Program-made: the position numbers and the translations under genes | NCBI RefSeq assembly: GCF_000974785.1 | Contig: NZ_BBWV01000007.1 | Span: 1-64,000, forward strand | Direction of reading: 5' to 3' | DNA: 64,000 bases | Source of the DNA: Flavihumibacter petaseus NBRC 106054 | Lineage (GTDB): Bacteria > Bacteroidota > Bacteroidia > Chitinophagales > Chitinophagaceae | Notes under the pieces: generated by a model | The model's database searches: none | Told to the model about the DNA's origin: nothing | Seen by the model: the letters and a program-made list of their open reading frames with translations, nothing else | Shown here: piece by piece, positions 9,523 to 18,328 of the stretch | Layout: each line of letters opens with the position of its first letter | How positions within the stretch are numbered: the stretch's first letter is position 1

Positions 9523-9749
9523 AGTGGCAAGTGTAAGCAGTGGATCAATGAGCAATATCTGATCCTGCAGACAAGATAGAAAGTGTTTTTTTCAAATGCA
9601 AGTAATCCTGATTAAAAAATTTTTTTGAATTTCAGGTTACTTGTTTACCCCGATGCCGTATTTCCTCATCCCTTATTTCCACCTTAATATATAGCTTCAA
9701 AATTGCTTCAAATTCAATTGCAAGCTTTGTGTCAGCAAGCAAGCAGGAT

Positions 9750-11132
9750 ATGAGCAGAAGCAGTATAGTACTCTTCCTGGCACTTTTTTCCCTTCCGGGA
9801 ATGGCCCAGGAAAAACTCAGCATCAGGGATGCTGTTGACATGGCCCTCAGGAATTTTCCCGCCATCAAGGCCAAACAAGCCTATCTCCAGGCCTCGCAGG
9901 CGGGCATTCAAACCGCCAGAAAGGAAGCACTTCCCAATTTCGTGGTATCCCTACAGCAAGACTATGGCACCGTCAACGGTCAGAACGGACCGCTTTACGG
10001 ATTGGGTGGGTACGGGGTGGCATCCAGCGGCCTGCCACTTCCGGAACAAAACTGGAATGCCGCATTCGGGGCATTATATCTCGCCAATGTCAACTGGGAC
10101 GTGTTCACGTTTGGCAGGAATAAACAAAAGGTCAGGACGGCCGGAAGTATCGCCGAACGCGACCGGGCCGACTACAGCCAGGAAATCTTCCAGCACGAGA
10201 TCAGGGTTGCCGGTGCCTACCTGAACCTGGTCGCCGCGCAACGCCTCCGGATATCCCAGGAACAAAACCTTAACCGTGCTGACACCTTCAGGAACGTGGT
10301 TATCCGTAAAGCGATCAACGGACTTGTTGCCGGCGTGGATTCTTCCCAGGCCAATGCGGAGTTCTCCAATGCCCGATCAGCCCTTATCCTCGCCCGCGAC
10401 GCAGAACAGGAACGAGCCAACCAACTGGCCTTCCTGGTAGGCATTCAATCGCAGGATTTCATCCTGGATACCACCTTGTTTTCCAGCAAACCGGATGTAA
10501 ACAGGCAACCTGCCGCGGCTACCGAACATCCGACCCTTCAATTTTATCAGACCCGCATCAACCAGAACGAGGAACAGACAAAGTTGGTTAATGCTGCAAA
10601 ATTTCCCGCTATCTCCGTTTTCGGGATTTACCAGACACGCGGGTCAGGTTTTGACTTCGGTTATTCGGCGGACCAGAAAGCCTATACCCAGTCGTACCTG
10701 GACGGCGTTAAACCCACCAGAAGCAATTACCTGTTCGGTGTTGGCATGTTCTGGAATATTACCTCACTAACGAGAGTCAAACAACAGGTCAACAGTCAGC
10801 AATACATTTCTGCAGCTCTTCAACAGGAATACAATGTTGCTGCTTCTCAGCTTAATGCACAGCAAGCACTCGCAGCAAATAAGTTGAGTAATGCCCTGGC
10901 AAACTACCAGGAAGCACCCATCCAGGTAAAGGCAGCTGCTGATGCCTATCTCCAGAAAAGCGTCCTTTATCATAATGGCCTCGCTACTATCATTGATGTT
11001 ACACAGGCCCTCTATACACTGAACCGTGCCGAGACCACCCGTGATGTCGCCACCAGTAATGTGTGGCAGGCCCTGTTGCTTAAAGCAGCAGCGACAGGCG
11101 ACTTCAACCTTTTTCTGAATCAATTGCAATAA
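9750..11132 (+). CDS. TolC-family outer-membrane efflux protein
   Basis: This 460-residue protein is the outer-membrane channel of a tripartite pump. A signal peptide MSRSSIVLFLALFSLPGMAQ starts at the ATG at 9750; the GTG at 9729 would only add MSASKQD, so I prefer 9750. The mature part has the TolC pattern: long heptad-like helices rich in Ala, Gln and Asn (SIRDAVDMALRNFPAIKAKQ at the N-terminus, then two homologous halves), with beta segments between, such as QQDYGTVNG. The length fits the family (about 430-490). It is followed after one base by the RND pump gene, so the three genes form one operon in the order channel, pump, adaptor. Substrate unknown. Confidence 0.9.
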   Translation: MSRSSIVLFLALFSLPGMAQEKLSIRDAVDMALRNFPAIKAKQAYLQASQAGIQTARKEALPNFVVSLQQDYGTVNGQNGPLYGLGGYGVASSGLPLPEQNWNAAFGALYLANVNWDVFTFGRNKQKVRTAGSIAERDRADYSQEIFQHEIRVAGAYLNLVAAQRLRISQEQNLNRADTFRNVVIRKAINGLVAGVDSSQANAEFSNARSALILARDAEQERANQLAFLVGIQSQDFILDTTLFSSKPDVNRQPAAATEHPTLQFYQTRINQNEEQTKLVNAAKFPAISVFGIYQTRGSGFDFGYSADQKAYTQSYLDGVKPTRSNYLFGVGMFWNITSLTRVKQQVNSQQYISAALQQEYNVAASQLNAQQALAANKLSNALANYQEAPIQVKAAADAYLQKSVLYHNGLATIIDVTQALYTLNRAETTRDVATSNVWQALLLKAAATGDFNLFLNQLQ

Positions 11133-11133
11133 C

Positions 11134-14100
11134 ATGAAACTGATCAGGTTAGCCCTAAGGAAACCCATCTCTATATTGGTACTCGTAGCTGGACTGCTCT
11201 TCTTTGGAATCGGTGCGATCCGCGATATCAAAGTAGACATCCTGCCGAAAATGAACCTGCCGGTCATTTATATCGCGCATCCGTTTGGCGGCTATACGCC
11301 CAACCAGATGGAATCCTATTTCGGGAAACAATATGTGAACATCCTTTTGTTCGCAAATGGCATCAAAAGCATCGAAACCAAAAACACCCAGGGCCTGATG
11401 CTGATGAAACTAACCTACTATGAGGGGACCAATATGGCGCAGGCGGCTTCAGAGCTCAGTGCCCTGTCCAACCGCGCGCAGGCCATTTTTCCGCCGGGAA
11501 CGCAACCACCCTTCATTATCCGGTTTGACGCATCGAGTCTGCCAGTAGGTCAATTGGTGTTAAGCAGCGCACAAAGAAGCAATAACGAATTACAGGACCT
11601 TGCGAATGTTTACGTACGGGCGTCATTTACTTCCATTCCCGGCCTGCTGGCACCTCCGCCTTTCGGTGGCAATATCCGCACGGTAGAGATCAATGTTGAT
11701 CCGGAAGCGTTGCGGGCACACAACATCACTCCCGACCAGGTGGTGGAAGCCATCCGCATCAATAACCAGACAGCACCTTCAGGAAATATCAGGGTAGGAG
11801 ATAAACAATACATTACGCCTACCAATAATACTATCAAACAAATTAAAGATTTCGAAAACATTCCACTCTTTAAAGGCGGGGTCAGCAATGTTTACCTCCG
11901 TGACATTGCAACCGTGAAGGATGGTGCTGATGTCACATCGGGTTATGCCCTGATCAACGGAAAACGGTCTGTTTATATCAGTATTGCCAAATCTGCTGAC
12001 GCCTCTACCTGGGAGGTGGTGAACAATCTCAAAGCCAGCCTCCCAAGAATACAAAGCACCCTCCCTGAAGACGTAAAACTGTCCTACGAATTTGATCAGT
12101 CCGTTTATGTCATCAACGCCGTTAAAAGCCTGATCAGTGAAGGTGTGATCGGCGCACTGTTGACCGGCCTGATGGTATTGTTGTTCCTCGGCGACCGGCG
12201 GGCAGCCCTTATCGTTATCCTGACTATTCCGGTGTCGATCATATCGGGGGTGCTGTTCCTCAAGTTATTTGGACAAACCATCAACATCATGTCACTCAGT
12301 GGCCTGGCATTGGCCATCGGCATCCTCGTTGATGAAAGCACGGTTACCATTGAGAACATTCACCAGCACTTCGATATGGGAAAACCCAAAGCACTGGCCA
12401 TATGGGATGCGTGTAAGGAGATCGCCCTGCCCAAACTGCTGATCCTCGTCTGTATCCTGGCGGTATTTGCCCCTGCTTTTACGATGTCAGGTATCCCGGG
12501 TGCATTGTTCCTGCCTTTGGCACTGGCCATCGGATGCTCTATGTTCATCTCCTTTCTGCTTAGCCAAACTTTTGTACCCATCATGGCGAACTGGATCATG
12601 AAACCGCATCCCCATGCGATGACTGCGCCGGAAGGGGAGGAGGATACTATGGCGCAGAAGCGGGTGCTGGTGGAAAGAGAAGATTTCAACAACAATGGAA
12701 AGGTTGGTCCTTTTGAAAAGTTCCGGAACCGGTTCATGCGTTTCATAGACCGCATGATGCCTGCCAGGCGATTCGTGGTTGTCGCATACCTGGTTGTTGC
12801 CTCCGCCGCAGCCGTTCTGTTACTGGATCACATTGGCAAAGATGTTCTGCCGAAAGTGAATTCCAGCCAGTTCCAGGTAAGGATGCGTGCGCCGCAGGGC
12901 ACAAGGATTGAACGAACAGAAGAAAAAGCACTTTCTTTCCTGCATGAGCTGGAAAAGATGGTTGGCAAAGAGCATATCGCCATTTCATCGGTTTACGTAG
13001 GACAACATCCCTCACAGTTTTCCGTGAGCCCGATCTACCTGTTTATGGCCGGGCCACATGAGGCAGTTTTCCAGGTAAGCCTGAAAGACTACCATACAGA
13101 CATGGATGAATTCAAGGATAAAATCAGGGAGAGGATGCACCAGGTGATTCCGGATGTCCGCCTCAGTTTTGAGCCCATTGAACTTACCGATAAAGTGCTG
13201 AGCCAGGGTTCACCAACACCGGTCGAGGTACGTATTTCCGGTAAAAACAAAATCCAGAATGAGGTCTATGCCAACAAGGTGATTGATCAGATGAAAAACA
13301 TTTCCTACTTGCGCGATGTACAGTTATCGCAACCCACCAAATATCCTGCACTGAACATCAATATTGATCGTGTCAAAGCGGCGCAGCTGGGAGTGGATAT
13401 GAATGAAATCTCCCGTTCCCTGATTGCAGCGACGTCTTCGTCAAGATATACTGAAAAAAATAACTGGCTGGATGAAAAGATCGGTTTGTCATACAGCGTT
13501 CAGGTACAGGTGCCGCTGAACGAAATGACTACTGAACAGGACATCCAGGAGATCCCCCTGCTCAGAAACAGCAATCGCCCTGTATTGGGGGATGTAGCTA
13601 CGATTACCCGTGACACCACCTACGGCGAAAACGACAACCTTGGCGCTATGCCTTACGTAAGTGTAACTGCCAACCTGTATAAAACTGACCTGGGTACTGC
13701 GGCAAAAGATATTGACAAGATGATATCCGGACTTGGTGAACTTCCCCGGGGATTGTTCGTGGACCGGATCGGGTTAAGCACCGTCTTATCAGAAACACTC
13801 AGTAACCTGCAGGCGGGTCTTCTCGTCGCCATAGTGGTGATTTTCCTGCTGCTTGCTGCAAATTTCCAATCCTTCCGCGTTCCCATGATTATTCTCACTG
13901 CGATACCTGCTGTTGTACTCGGAGCATTATTATTGTTGTGGCTGACGGGATCAACCCTCAACCTGCAGTCTTATATGGGCATCATCATGTCGGTGGGTGT
14001 ATCTATTGCCAATGCTGTACTGATGGTCACCAATGCCGAACAATTGCGCCTTCAAAATCATGATGCCCTGAAAAGCGCCAGGGAAGCAGCTGCTTTAAGA

Positions 14101-14370
14101 ATTCGTCCCATCATCATGACCAGCCTTGCAATGGTTGCGGGGATGTTGCCCATGGCTATCGGCCACGGCGAAGGTGGTGACCAGGTGTCACCATTAGGAC
14201 GCGCCGTGATCGGCGGACTGATCGCATCGACAGTTGCTGTTTTATGTATTCTTCCACTGGTATTCGCCTGGGTGCAGGGAAAAAACAGTACAGATTCTGT
14301 TTCACTGGACCCCGAAGACCCGCAGAGCAAATTTTATCAACCCAAACATTCTAGTCACCATGAAATATAA
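11134..14370 (+). CDS. RND-family efflux pump (AcrB/HAE1-like)
   Basis: A 1078-residue inner-membrane proton-driven transporter. The N-terminal helix, the large periplasmic domain (residues about 35-330), a cluster of helices (about 335-490), a cytoplasmic linker, then a second set of the same elements match the duplicated RND plan. TM4 carries GILVDESTVTIENI, where AcrB has two adjacent aspartates; here the pair is Asp-Glu, a variant I believe is shared by one RND subgroup. The linker after TM6 contains a 12-residue EF-hand-like loop at residues 517-528. The C-terminus is short and polar (SHHEI). The gene overlaps the adaptor gene by 11 bases. Substrate (drug, metal or lipid) cannot be told from sequence. 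Confidence 0.93.
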   Translation: MKLIRLALRKPISILVLVAGLLFFGIGAIRDIKVDILPKMNLPVIYIAHPFGGYTPNQMESYFGKQYVNILLFANGIKSIETKNTQGLMLMKLTYYEGTNMAQAASELSALSNRAQAIFPPGTQPPFIIRFDASSLPVGQLVLSSAQRSNNELQDLANVYVRASFTSIPGLLAPPPFGGNIRTVEINVDPEALRAHNITPDQVVEAIRINNQTAPSGNIRVGDKQYITPTNNTIKQIKDFENIPLFKGGVSNVYLRDIATVKDGADVTSGYALINGKRSVYISIAKSADASTWEVVNNLKASLPRIQSTLPEDVKLSYEFDQSVYVINAVKSLISEGVIGALLTGLMVLLFLGDRRAALIVILTIPVSIISGVLFLKLFGQTINIMSLSGLALAIGILVDESTVTIENIHQHFDMGKPKALAIWDACKEIALPKLLILVCILAVFAPAFTMSGIPGALFLPLALAIGCSMFISFLLSQTFVPIMANWIMKPHPHAMTAPEGEEDTMAQKRVLVEREDFNNNGKVGPFEKFRNRFMRFIDRMMPARRFVVVAYLVVASAAAVLLLDHIGKDVLPKVNSSQFQVRMRAPQGTRIERTEEKALSFLHELEKMVGKEHIAISSVYVGQHPSQFSVSPIYLFMAGPHEAVFQVSLKDYHTDMDEFKDKIRERMHQVIPDVRLSFEPIELTDKVLSQGSPTPVEVRISGKNKIQNEVYANKVIDQMKNISYLRDVQLSQPTKYPALNINIDRVKAAQLGVDMNEISRSLIAATSSSRYTEKNNWLDEKIGLSYSVQVQVPLNEMTTEQDIQEIPLLRNSNRPVLGDVATITRDTTYGENDNLGAMPYVSVTANLYKTDLGTAAKDIDKMISGLGELPRGLFVDRIGLSTVLSETLSNLQAGLLVAIVVIFLLLAANFQSFRVPMIILTAIPAVVLGALLLLWLTGSTLNLQSYMGIIMSVGVSIANAVLMVTNAEQLRLQNHDALKSAREAAALRIRPIIMTSLAMVAGMLPMAIGHGEGGDQVSPLGRAVIGGLIASTVAVLCILPLVFAWVQGKNSTDSVSLDPEDPQSKFYQPKHSSHHEI

Positions 14371-15460
14371 TCCTATCAACCTCATAATTGCCGGAGGAAT
14401 GCTGATCTTGATGAACAGTTCCTGTCAATCTTCAGCCAAACCGGCTGATCCTGCACTGGCTGGTAAAAAAGCTATGCCGGAAACTTTCGTACTGGAAAAA
14501 GGAGTGTTGTCAACTACCCTGCAACTTCCGGGGGAACTGCAGGCTTTTGAAAAAGTGGACCTGTATGCCAAAGTGAACAGCTTTGTGAAAAAAATCCTCG
14601 TGGATGTCGGTTCAGAAGTGAAACAGGGGCAACTGCTGGCCATTCTTGAAGCGCCGGAGATCAATGCACAATTAAACGGAGCCTCTTCCCGGCTCAAAGC
14701 CGCTGAAGCGGTCCATCTCAACAGCAAAGCCTACTACAACAGGCTGCTGGAAACCAGCAAAACACCAGGCACCATTTCTCCAACCGACCTGGACCTTGCG
14801 CTGGCCAGGGAACAAAGCGATGCTGCCAACCTCGCTGCTGCCCGGGCCGCCTATACAGAAGTCAACAATAACCGTGACTACCTGACGATCCGTGCTGCTT
14901 TTGACGGCGTGATATCAGCGAGAAATGTCAATACAGGCGCCTATGTTGGTCCGGCAGGCAAAGGGTCAGAGTTGCCGATGTTTACCCTGCAGCAACAGAA
15001 AAAACTGCGTTTGATCATTGCCGTTCCTGAAGCGTATTCCGGACTGGTCAACCAGCAGAACGCCCTGACTTTTACCGTTCGGTCTTTACCTGGACAAACC
15101 TTCGAAGGGAAATTGGTCCGTTTGGCCGGCGCCCTGGATGCCCGTTTGCGATCACAGCATGTTGAAATGGATGTGATCAACAATGACAAGAAACTGCTTC
15201 CCGGTATGGTGGCGGAAATTTCCTTACCGCTGCCGGCCAGTGACAGCAGTTTTGTTATTCCGGAAACTGCGCTGATCAACGGCGCCGAAGGCAATTATGT
15301 GATCCTTTCCCGGTCAGGAAAAGCAAAAAAAGCCGAAGTCAAGAAAGGCCGGAACAGCGGCGGAAAATGGGAAATCTATGGCCAATTGCAGGCAGGCGAT
15401 ACGCTCGTAACCTCTGCAAGTGAGGAATACCGTGAAGGTACTCCGCTGTTGCCCTTATGA
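14360..15460 (+). CDS. RND efflux periplasmic adaptor lipoprotein (HlyD/MFP family)
   Basis: The 366-residue protein links the RND pump to the TolC channel. The N-terminus MKYNPINLIIAGG...LMNSSC is a lipoprotein signal with the lipobox cysteine near residue 22. Then come a lipoyl-like half (GELQAFEKVDLYAKV, VDVGSEVKQGQLLAILEAPE), a helical hairpin (residues about 95-170), the second lipoyl half (IRAAFDGVISARNVNTGAYV), a beta-barrel, and a membrane-proximal domain ending in EEYREGTPLLPL. The start at 14360 overlaps the pump gene, which supports translational coupling. The stop is 2 bp from the end of the convergent glycosidase gene, so no separate terminator fits between. Confidence 0.92.
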   Translation: MKYNPINLIIAGGMLILMNSSCQSSAKPADPALAGKKAMPETFVLEKGVLSTTLQLPGELQAFEKVDLYAKVNSFVKKILVDVGSEVKQGQLLAILEAPEINAQLNGASSRLKAAEAVHLNSKAYYNRLLETSKTPGTISPTDLDLALAREQSDAANLAAARAAYTEVNNNRDYLTIRAAFDGVISARNVNTGAYVGPAGKGSELPMFTLQQQKKLRLIIAVPEAYSGLVNQQNALTFTVRSLPGQTFEGKLVRLAGALDARLRSQHVEMDVINNDKKLLPGMVAEISLPLPASDSSFVIPETALINGAEGNYVILSRSGKAKKAEVKKGRNSGGKWEIYGQLQAGDTLVTSASEEYREGTPLLPL

Positions 15461-15462
15461 CT

Positions 15463-17736
15463 TTACTCGAATGCATTTTTAAAGGTGATCTCCTGTCCGG
15501 CGGTCATATTGAAGGAAATAATTCCTTTTTCCTCCTGCAGAATGCTGTCCCGGGAAATTCCCTGCTGGATGAATGTGCGGAAAGGCAGGCGAATCCTGAC
15601 TTTTCCGGCTTTCTCCGCCTTGAGCACTACTTCTTGCGGAACACCATTTGTTTTGACCGCATCCACCAGGATAGCGCCCGTGGCTCTGAGCTGGTGAAAG
15701 GAGCAATCCGCCCACGTAGACGGCAATGCAGGGAAAATGTCAATGAATCCCTGCTCTGAGCGGATCAGGAGTTCATGAATGCCTTGTGCAAATGCAAAGT
15801 TTCCCTCAAGCGTAAAAGGCCGGTAAGTAAAATTGGAGTATTGCCCTTTCTTCTGATCACCATTCAGGTGAAAACTGTTGGATGAGCAAAAGTTCTCCGC
15901 AAAAATGTGCAGGTATCGCAAGGCGCTGTCGCCCATTCCGGCGCTGGCATATAGGGACGCCGCCCAGCTGAAAGAGTAGCCACACCAGGCCCGGGTTCCC
16001 AGTTTCTGCAAATTGGCAAATGAGTTTTGCATGATGACTTTATCATCTTGTTTGTCTTTTGACAAAAGCTGGAGCGGATAAATCGCCATCAGGTTGCTGT
16101 GATGCCGGTGAGATTCCTTTAGCGGATAACCAGGAGCAACCGTGAGTCCGCTCGGGTCGGTATCAAGCGGCATAAAACTTTCTCCCTTTTCAAGAAGCTG
16201 CCCGGCAGCTTTGCCGGTTGCTGCTGAGTCCAGTTCTGCGAACCTGCGGTAAAAGTTGTGGATCAGGGCCAGGTCGTAATTGGTTGTTCGCTGGAACCAG
16301 GCATCGATGCTGTTGTCATTGATTTCCGGCGATGCACTGAGGGGCAACTGGCGTTTCCCTTTGTCGTTGGTAATTGCAATTCCATTCAGAAACTGATCAA
16401 TCTGGCGGAAATATGGCAGACAATTTTCCTTCAAAAACTTTTCGTCTCCTGTATAGGCATATTGCTGGTAGAAGTGCTGCGCCAGCCATGCGGAAACGGT
16501 CGGACTCATCGAATACTGGATCCAGCCACCCATTTCTTTTCCATTAAGCGTAGTTACTCCCGGCACATTCAGGCCTTTCGTACCGAAGTAGCGTTCTGTC
16601 CAGTTTTCGTTCACCTTCTTCACCTTAAGCAACCAGTTCGTGAAAGATGCGGTGAGGTCGGTATGATTGGATACATATCCCGGCCAGTAACTCAGCTGGG
16701 TATTCAGGTCATGGTGAAAATCGCCCTTCCAGGGTGGAAGATTGCCGTTGTCCGCTGTCCATACAGCCTGCAGGGAAATGGGAGGCGTGTTGGCCCTGGC
16801 CACTGAACCGAACTTGTACATTTCCAGGTAATACTGTCTGCTCAGGAGGGTGTCAGGGATCTGTACGGAAGACCTATTCCAATAGTCCTGCCACCAGGCA
16901 ATATGCGAAGGCCAGAATGTTGGCTCTTTTGACCGGGTATCTAAGGCCGGAAGGGAGGCTTTTGCATCCACAGTGATTGTCCAGGCACCGATCATACCAT
17001 CTTTACCCATGCGTTGCCATTGCACGAGTACTTCATAATAATGGCCCTTCCAGGTTGGTTGGTGGTACCTGATTTCGCCATTCTTTTTCTGAATTGCCCC
17101 TGCGGCATAACCCAGCTGCTCGAGGCCCTGTCCGTCGACAACCATATTGCCTCCTACGGGAATGTTTTTCTTGTTATATCCGGGAATAATCAGTTGCGGT
17201 GTAACCACAGTACCTGCCGGAAGTTTTTCGAATGCGAAATAGCCTGTCATGCGATCAGCATGTACATAGCTGAGGAAACGGGTACCATTGGGATAAGTTA
17301 ATGTAGCAAGGGCGGTACTGATATCCAGTTCGGCGGTTGCCGTTTTACCGAGGAAGGAACAGTTAAACTCTAGTGCCGCGCCGGGTATTTTGGTGGGAGC
17401 GGGGGAATTGTCATAAGGCACATCACCTACTGACTGAACAGTGTCATAATCCTTTTTCTTCACCTGATCGATCACCCAGCTGAATTTCAGCTGATCGATC
17501 TTGGGCATAGGCCGTTCGTCCCAAAGATCAACGTGGTCAAGTGATAACCTGAGGTTATCACCTTTCTGCCAGACCAATGCACCCATCCAACCATTACCCA
17601 GGGGAAGGGCTTCGTCCCACCGTGCAGGGATATTGTCAAAAATCAGGTTGTGTGAAGGTTTCGGTTGGGCGTTTACGTGAGCAAATGCAAGAAGGGCAGC
17701 AATTGCGGTCACCAGGCATAGCAGCGTTTGTTTCAT
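15463..17736 (-). CDS. Glycoside hydrolase family 95-like protein (alpha-L-fucosidase clan)
   Basis: About 757 residues, signal peptide MKQTLLCLVTAIAALLAFAHVNAQ. I chose the ATG at 17736 because it begins the signal peptide; upstream in-frame starts only add MPPRKMLIFSM. GH95 landmarks: RWDEALPLGNGWMGALVW near the N-terminus (beta-sandwich), AVWTADNGNLPPWKGDFHHD and LSYWPG in the (alpha/alpha)6 barrel, LPLSASPEIND containing the likely acid Glu, and SHRHHSNLMAIYPLQL near the C-terminus. Family members act on terminal alpha-L-fucose or alpha-L-galactose. The motif normally written NxN before the YWP element appears here as DLN, so the first Asn may be replaced by Asp. No SusC/SusD genes or other polysaccharide-utilisation genes are adjacent. 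Probably periplasmic or surface-exposed. Confidence 0.82.
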   Translation of the reverse strand: MKQTLLCLVTAIAALLAFAHVNAQPKPSHNLIFDNIPARWDEALPLGNGWMGALVWQKGDNLRLSLDHVDLWDERPMPKIDQLKFSWVIDQVKKKDYDTVQSVGDVPYDNSPAPTKIPGAALEFNCSFLGKTATAELDISTALATLTYPNGTRFLSYVHADRMTGYFAFEKLPAGTVVTPQLIIPGYNKKNIPVGGNMVVDGQGLEQLGYAAGAIQKKNGEIRYHQPTWKGHYYEVLVQWQRMGKDGMIGAWTITVDAKASLPALDTRSKEPTFWPSHIAWWQDYWNRSSVQIPDTLLSRQYYLEMYKFGSVARANTPPISLQAVWTADNGNLPPWKGDFHHDLNTQLSYWPGYVSNHTDLTASFTNWLLKVKKVNENWTERYFGTKGLNVPGVTTLNGKEMGGWIQYSMSPTVSAWLAQHFYQQYAYTGDEKFLKENCLPYFRQIDQFLNGIAITNDKGKRQLPLSASPEINDNSIDAWFQRTTNYDLALIHNFYRRFAELDSAATGKAAGQLLEKGESFMPLDTDPSGLTVAPGYPLKESHRHHSNLMAIYPLQLLSKDKQDDKVIMQNSFANLQKLGTRAWCGYSFSWAASLYASAGMGDSALRYLHIFAENFCSSNSFHLNGDQKKGQYSNFTYRPFTLEGNFAFAQGIHELLIRSEQGFIDIFPALPSTWADCSFHQLRATGAILVDAVKTNGVPQEVVLKAEKAGKVRIRLPFRTFIQQGISRDSILQEEKGIISFNMTAGQEITFKNAFE

Positions 17737-17863
17737 CATGCTAAAAATCAACATTTTCCGTGGAGGCATCCACTTGATATTTGTTCATTTCTGACTAATA
17801 ATGAACAGGTTGCCATTGACCGGAATTCACTAATTTACCTATTCAAATAACAAATCGCCAATA

Positions 17864-18328
17864 ATGACTGCAGAAGAACGGTTGTTGTCACTCGGGGTGG
17901 AACTTCCACCGGCGCCGATGCCCGTGGGCGTTTATAAACCATTGCTGATCGTCGGAAACCAGGTCTTTGTCTCGGGGCATGGTCCCGTCAGAACTGACAA
18001 AACCCTGATTACGGGAAGGGTAGGAGAGCAGCTTACCAAAGAGGAGGGCAAAATTGCAGCGCGACAGGTCGGACTCACTATATTGGCTACTTTGAGGACC
18101 CAGTTAGGCAGCCTGGACAGGGTTGGCCGGGTGATCAAGGTACTGGGCATGGTAGGGTGTACGCCTGATTTTGGCGAACATCCGTTTGTGATCAACGGGT
18201 GCAGTGAGTTATTTGCAGCCATTTGGGGAGAAGAAAGGGGGATCGGTGTCAGAAGCGCTGTTGGCATGGGTTCACTACCGGGGAATATTCCCGTTGAAAT
18301 AGAAGCGCTGTTTGAATTGAATAGCTAA
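17864..18328 (+). CDS. RidA/YjgF-family enamine/imine deaminase
   Basis: This 154-residue protein belongs to the longer RidA subgroup. RidA proteins hydrolyse reactive enamines and imines such as 2-aminoacrylate released by PLP enzymes. Visible family marks: VFVSGHGPVR at the start of the core, a helix KIAARQVGLTILATLRTQLG, HPFVINGCSELFAAIWG, and the C-terminal RSAVGMGSLPGNIPVEIEAL, whose Arg and Glu match the catalytic Arg and Glu positions of RidA. The stop TAA shares its final A with the ATG of the next gene, a PLP enzyme predicted to act on D-amino acids. That pairing suggests this RidA clears the imine product of its neighbour. A weak -7-like element (taatttac at 17831) with ttg 18 bp upstream may drive the operon. 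Confidence 0.9.
   Translation: MTAEERLLSLGVELPPAPMPVGVYKPLLIVGNQVFVSGHGPVRTDKTLITGRVGEQLTKEEGKIAARQVGLTILATLRTQLGSLDRVGRVIKVLGMVGCTPDFGEHPFVINGCSELFAAIWGEERGIGVRSAVGMGSLPGNIPVEIEALFELNS

Larger units (their letters stand above)
9294..9749. other. Long intergenic region between adhesin and efflux operon
   Basis: This 456-bp stretch separates divergent transcription units. It is AT-rich near 9480-9720 and contains a GC-rich hairpin at 9424-9448, a 12-bp palindrome at 9511-9522, an A6-T7 run near 9615-9627, and a direct repeat of gcttcaaa near 9692-9710. No convincing gene is seen. It probably carries the promoters for both directions, but I found no clean TAnnTTTG box for either. Confidence 0.6.

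Noticed and set aside
9632-9874. Minus-strand frame of 80 codons over the start of the TolC gene
   Set aside because: It overlaps the TolC signal peptide on the opposite strand and has no independent support.
10767-11267. 166-codon minus-strand frame over the TolC/RND junction
   Set aside because: Antisense to two clearly real genes and Cys-rich in a pattern expected from reversed codons.
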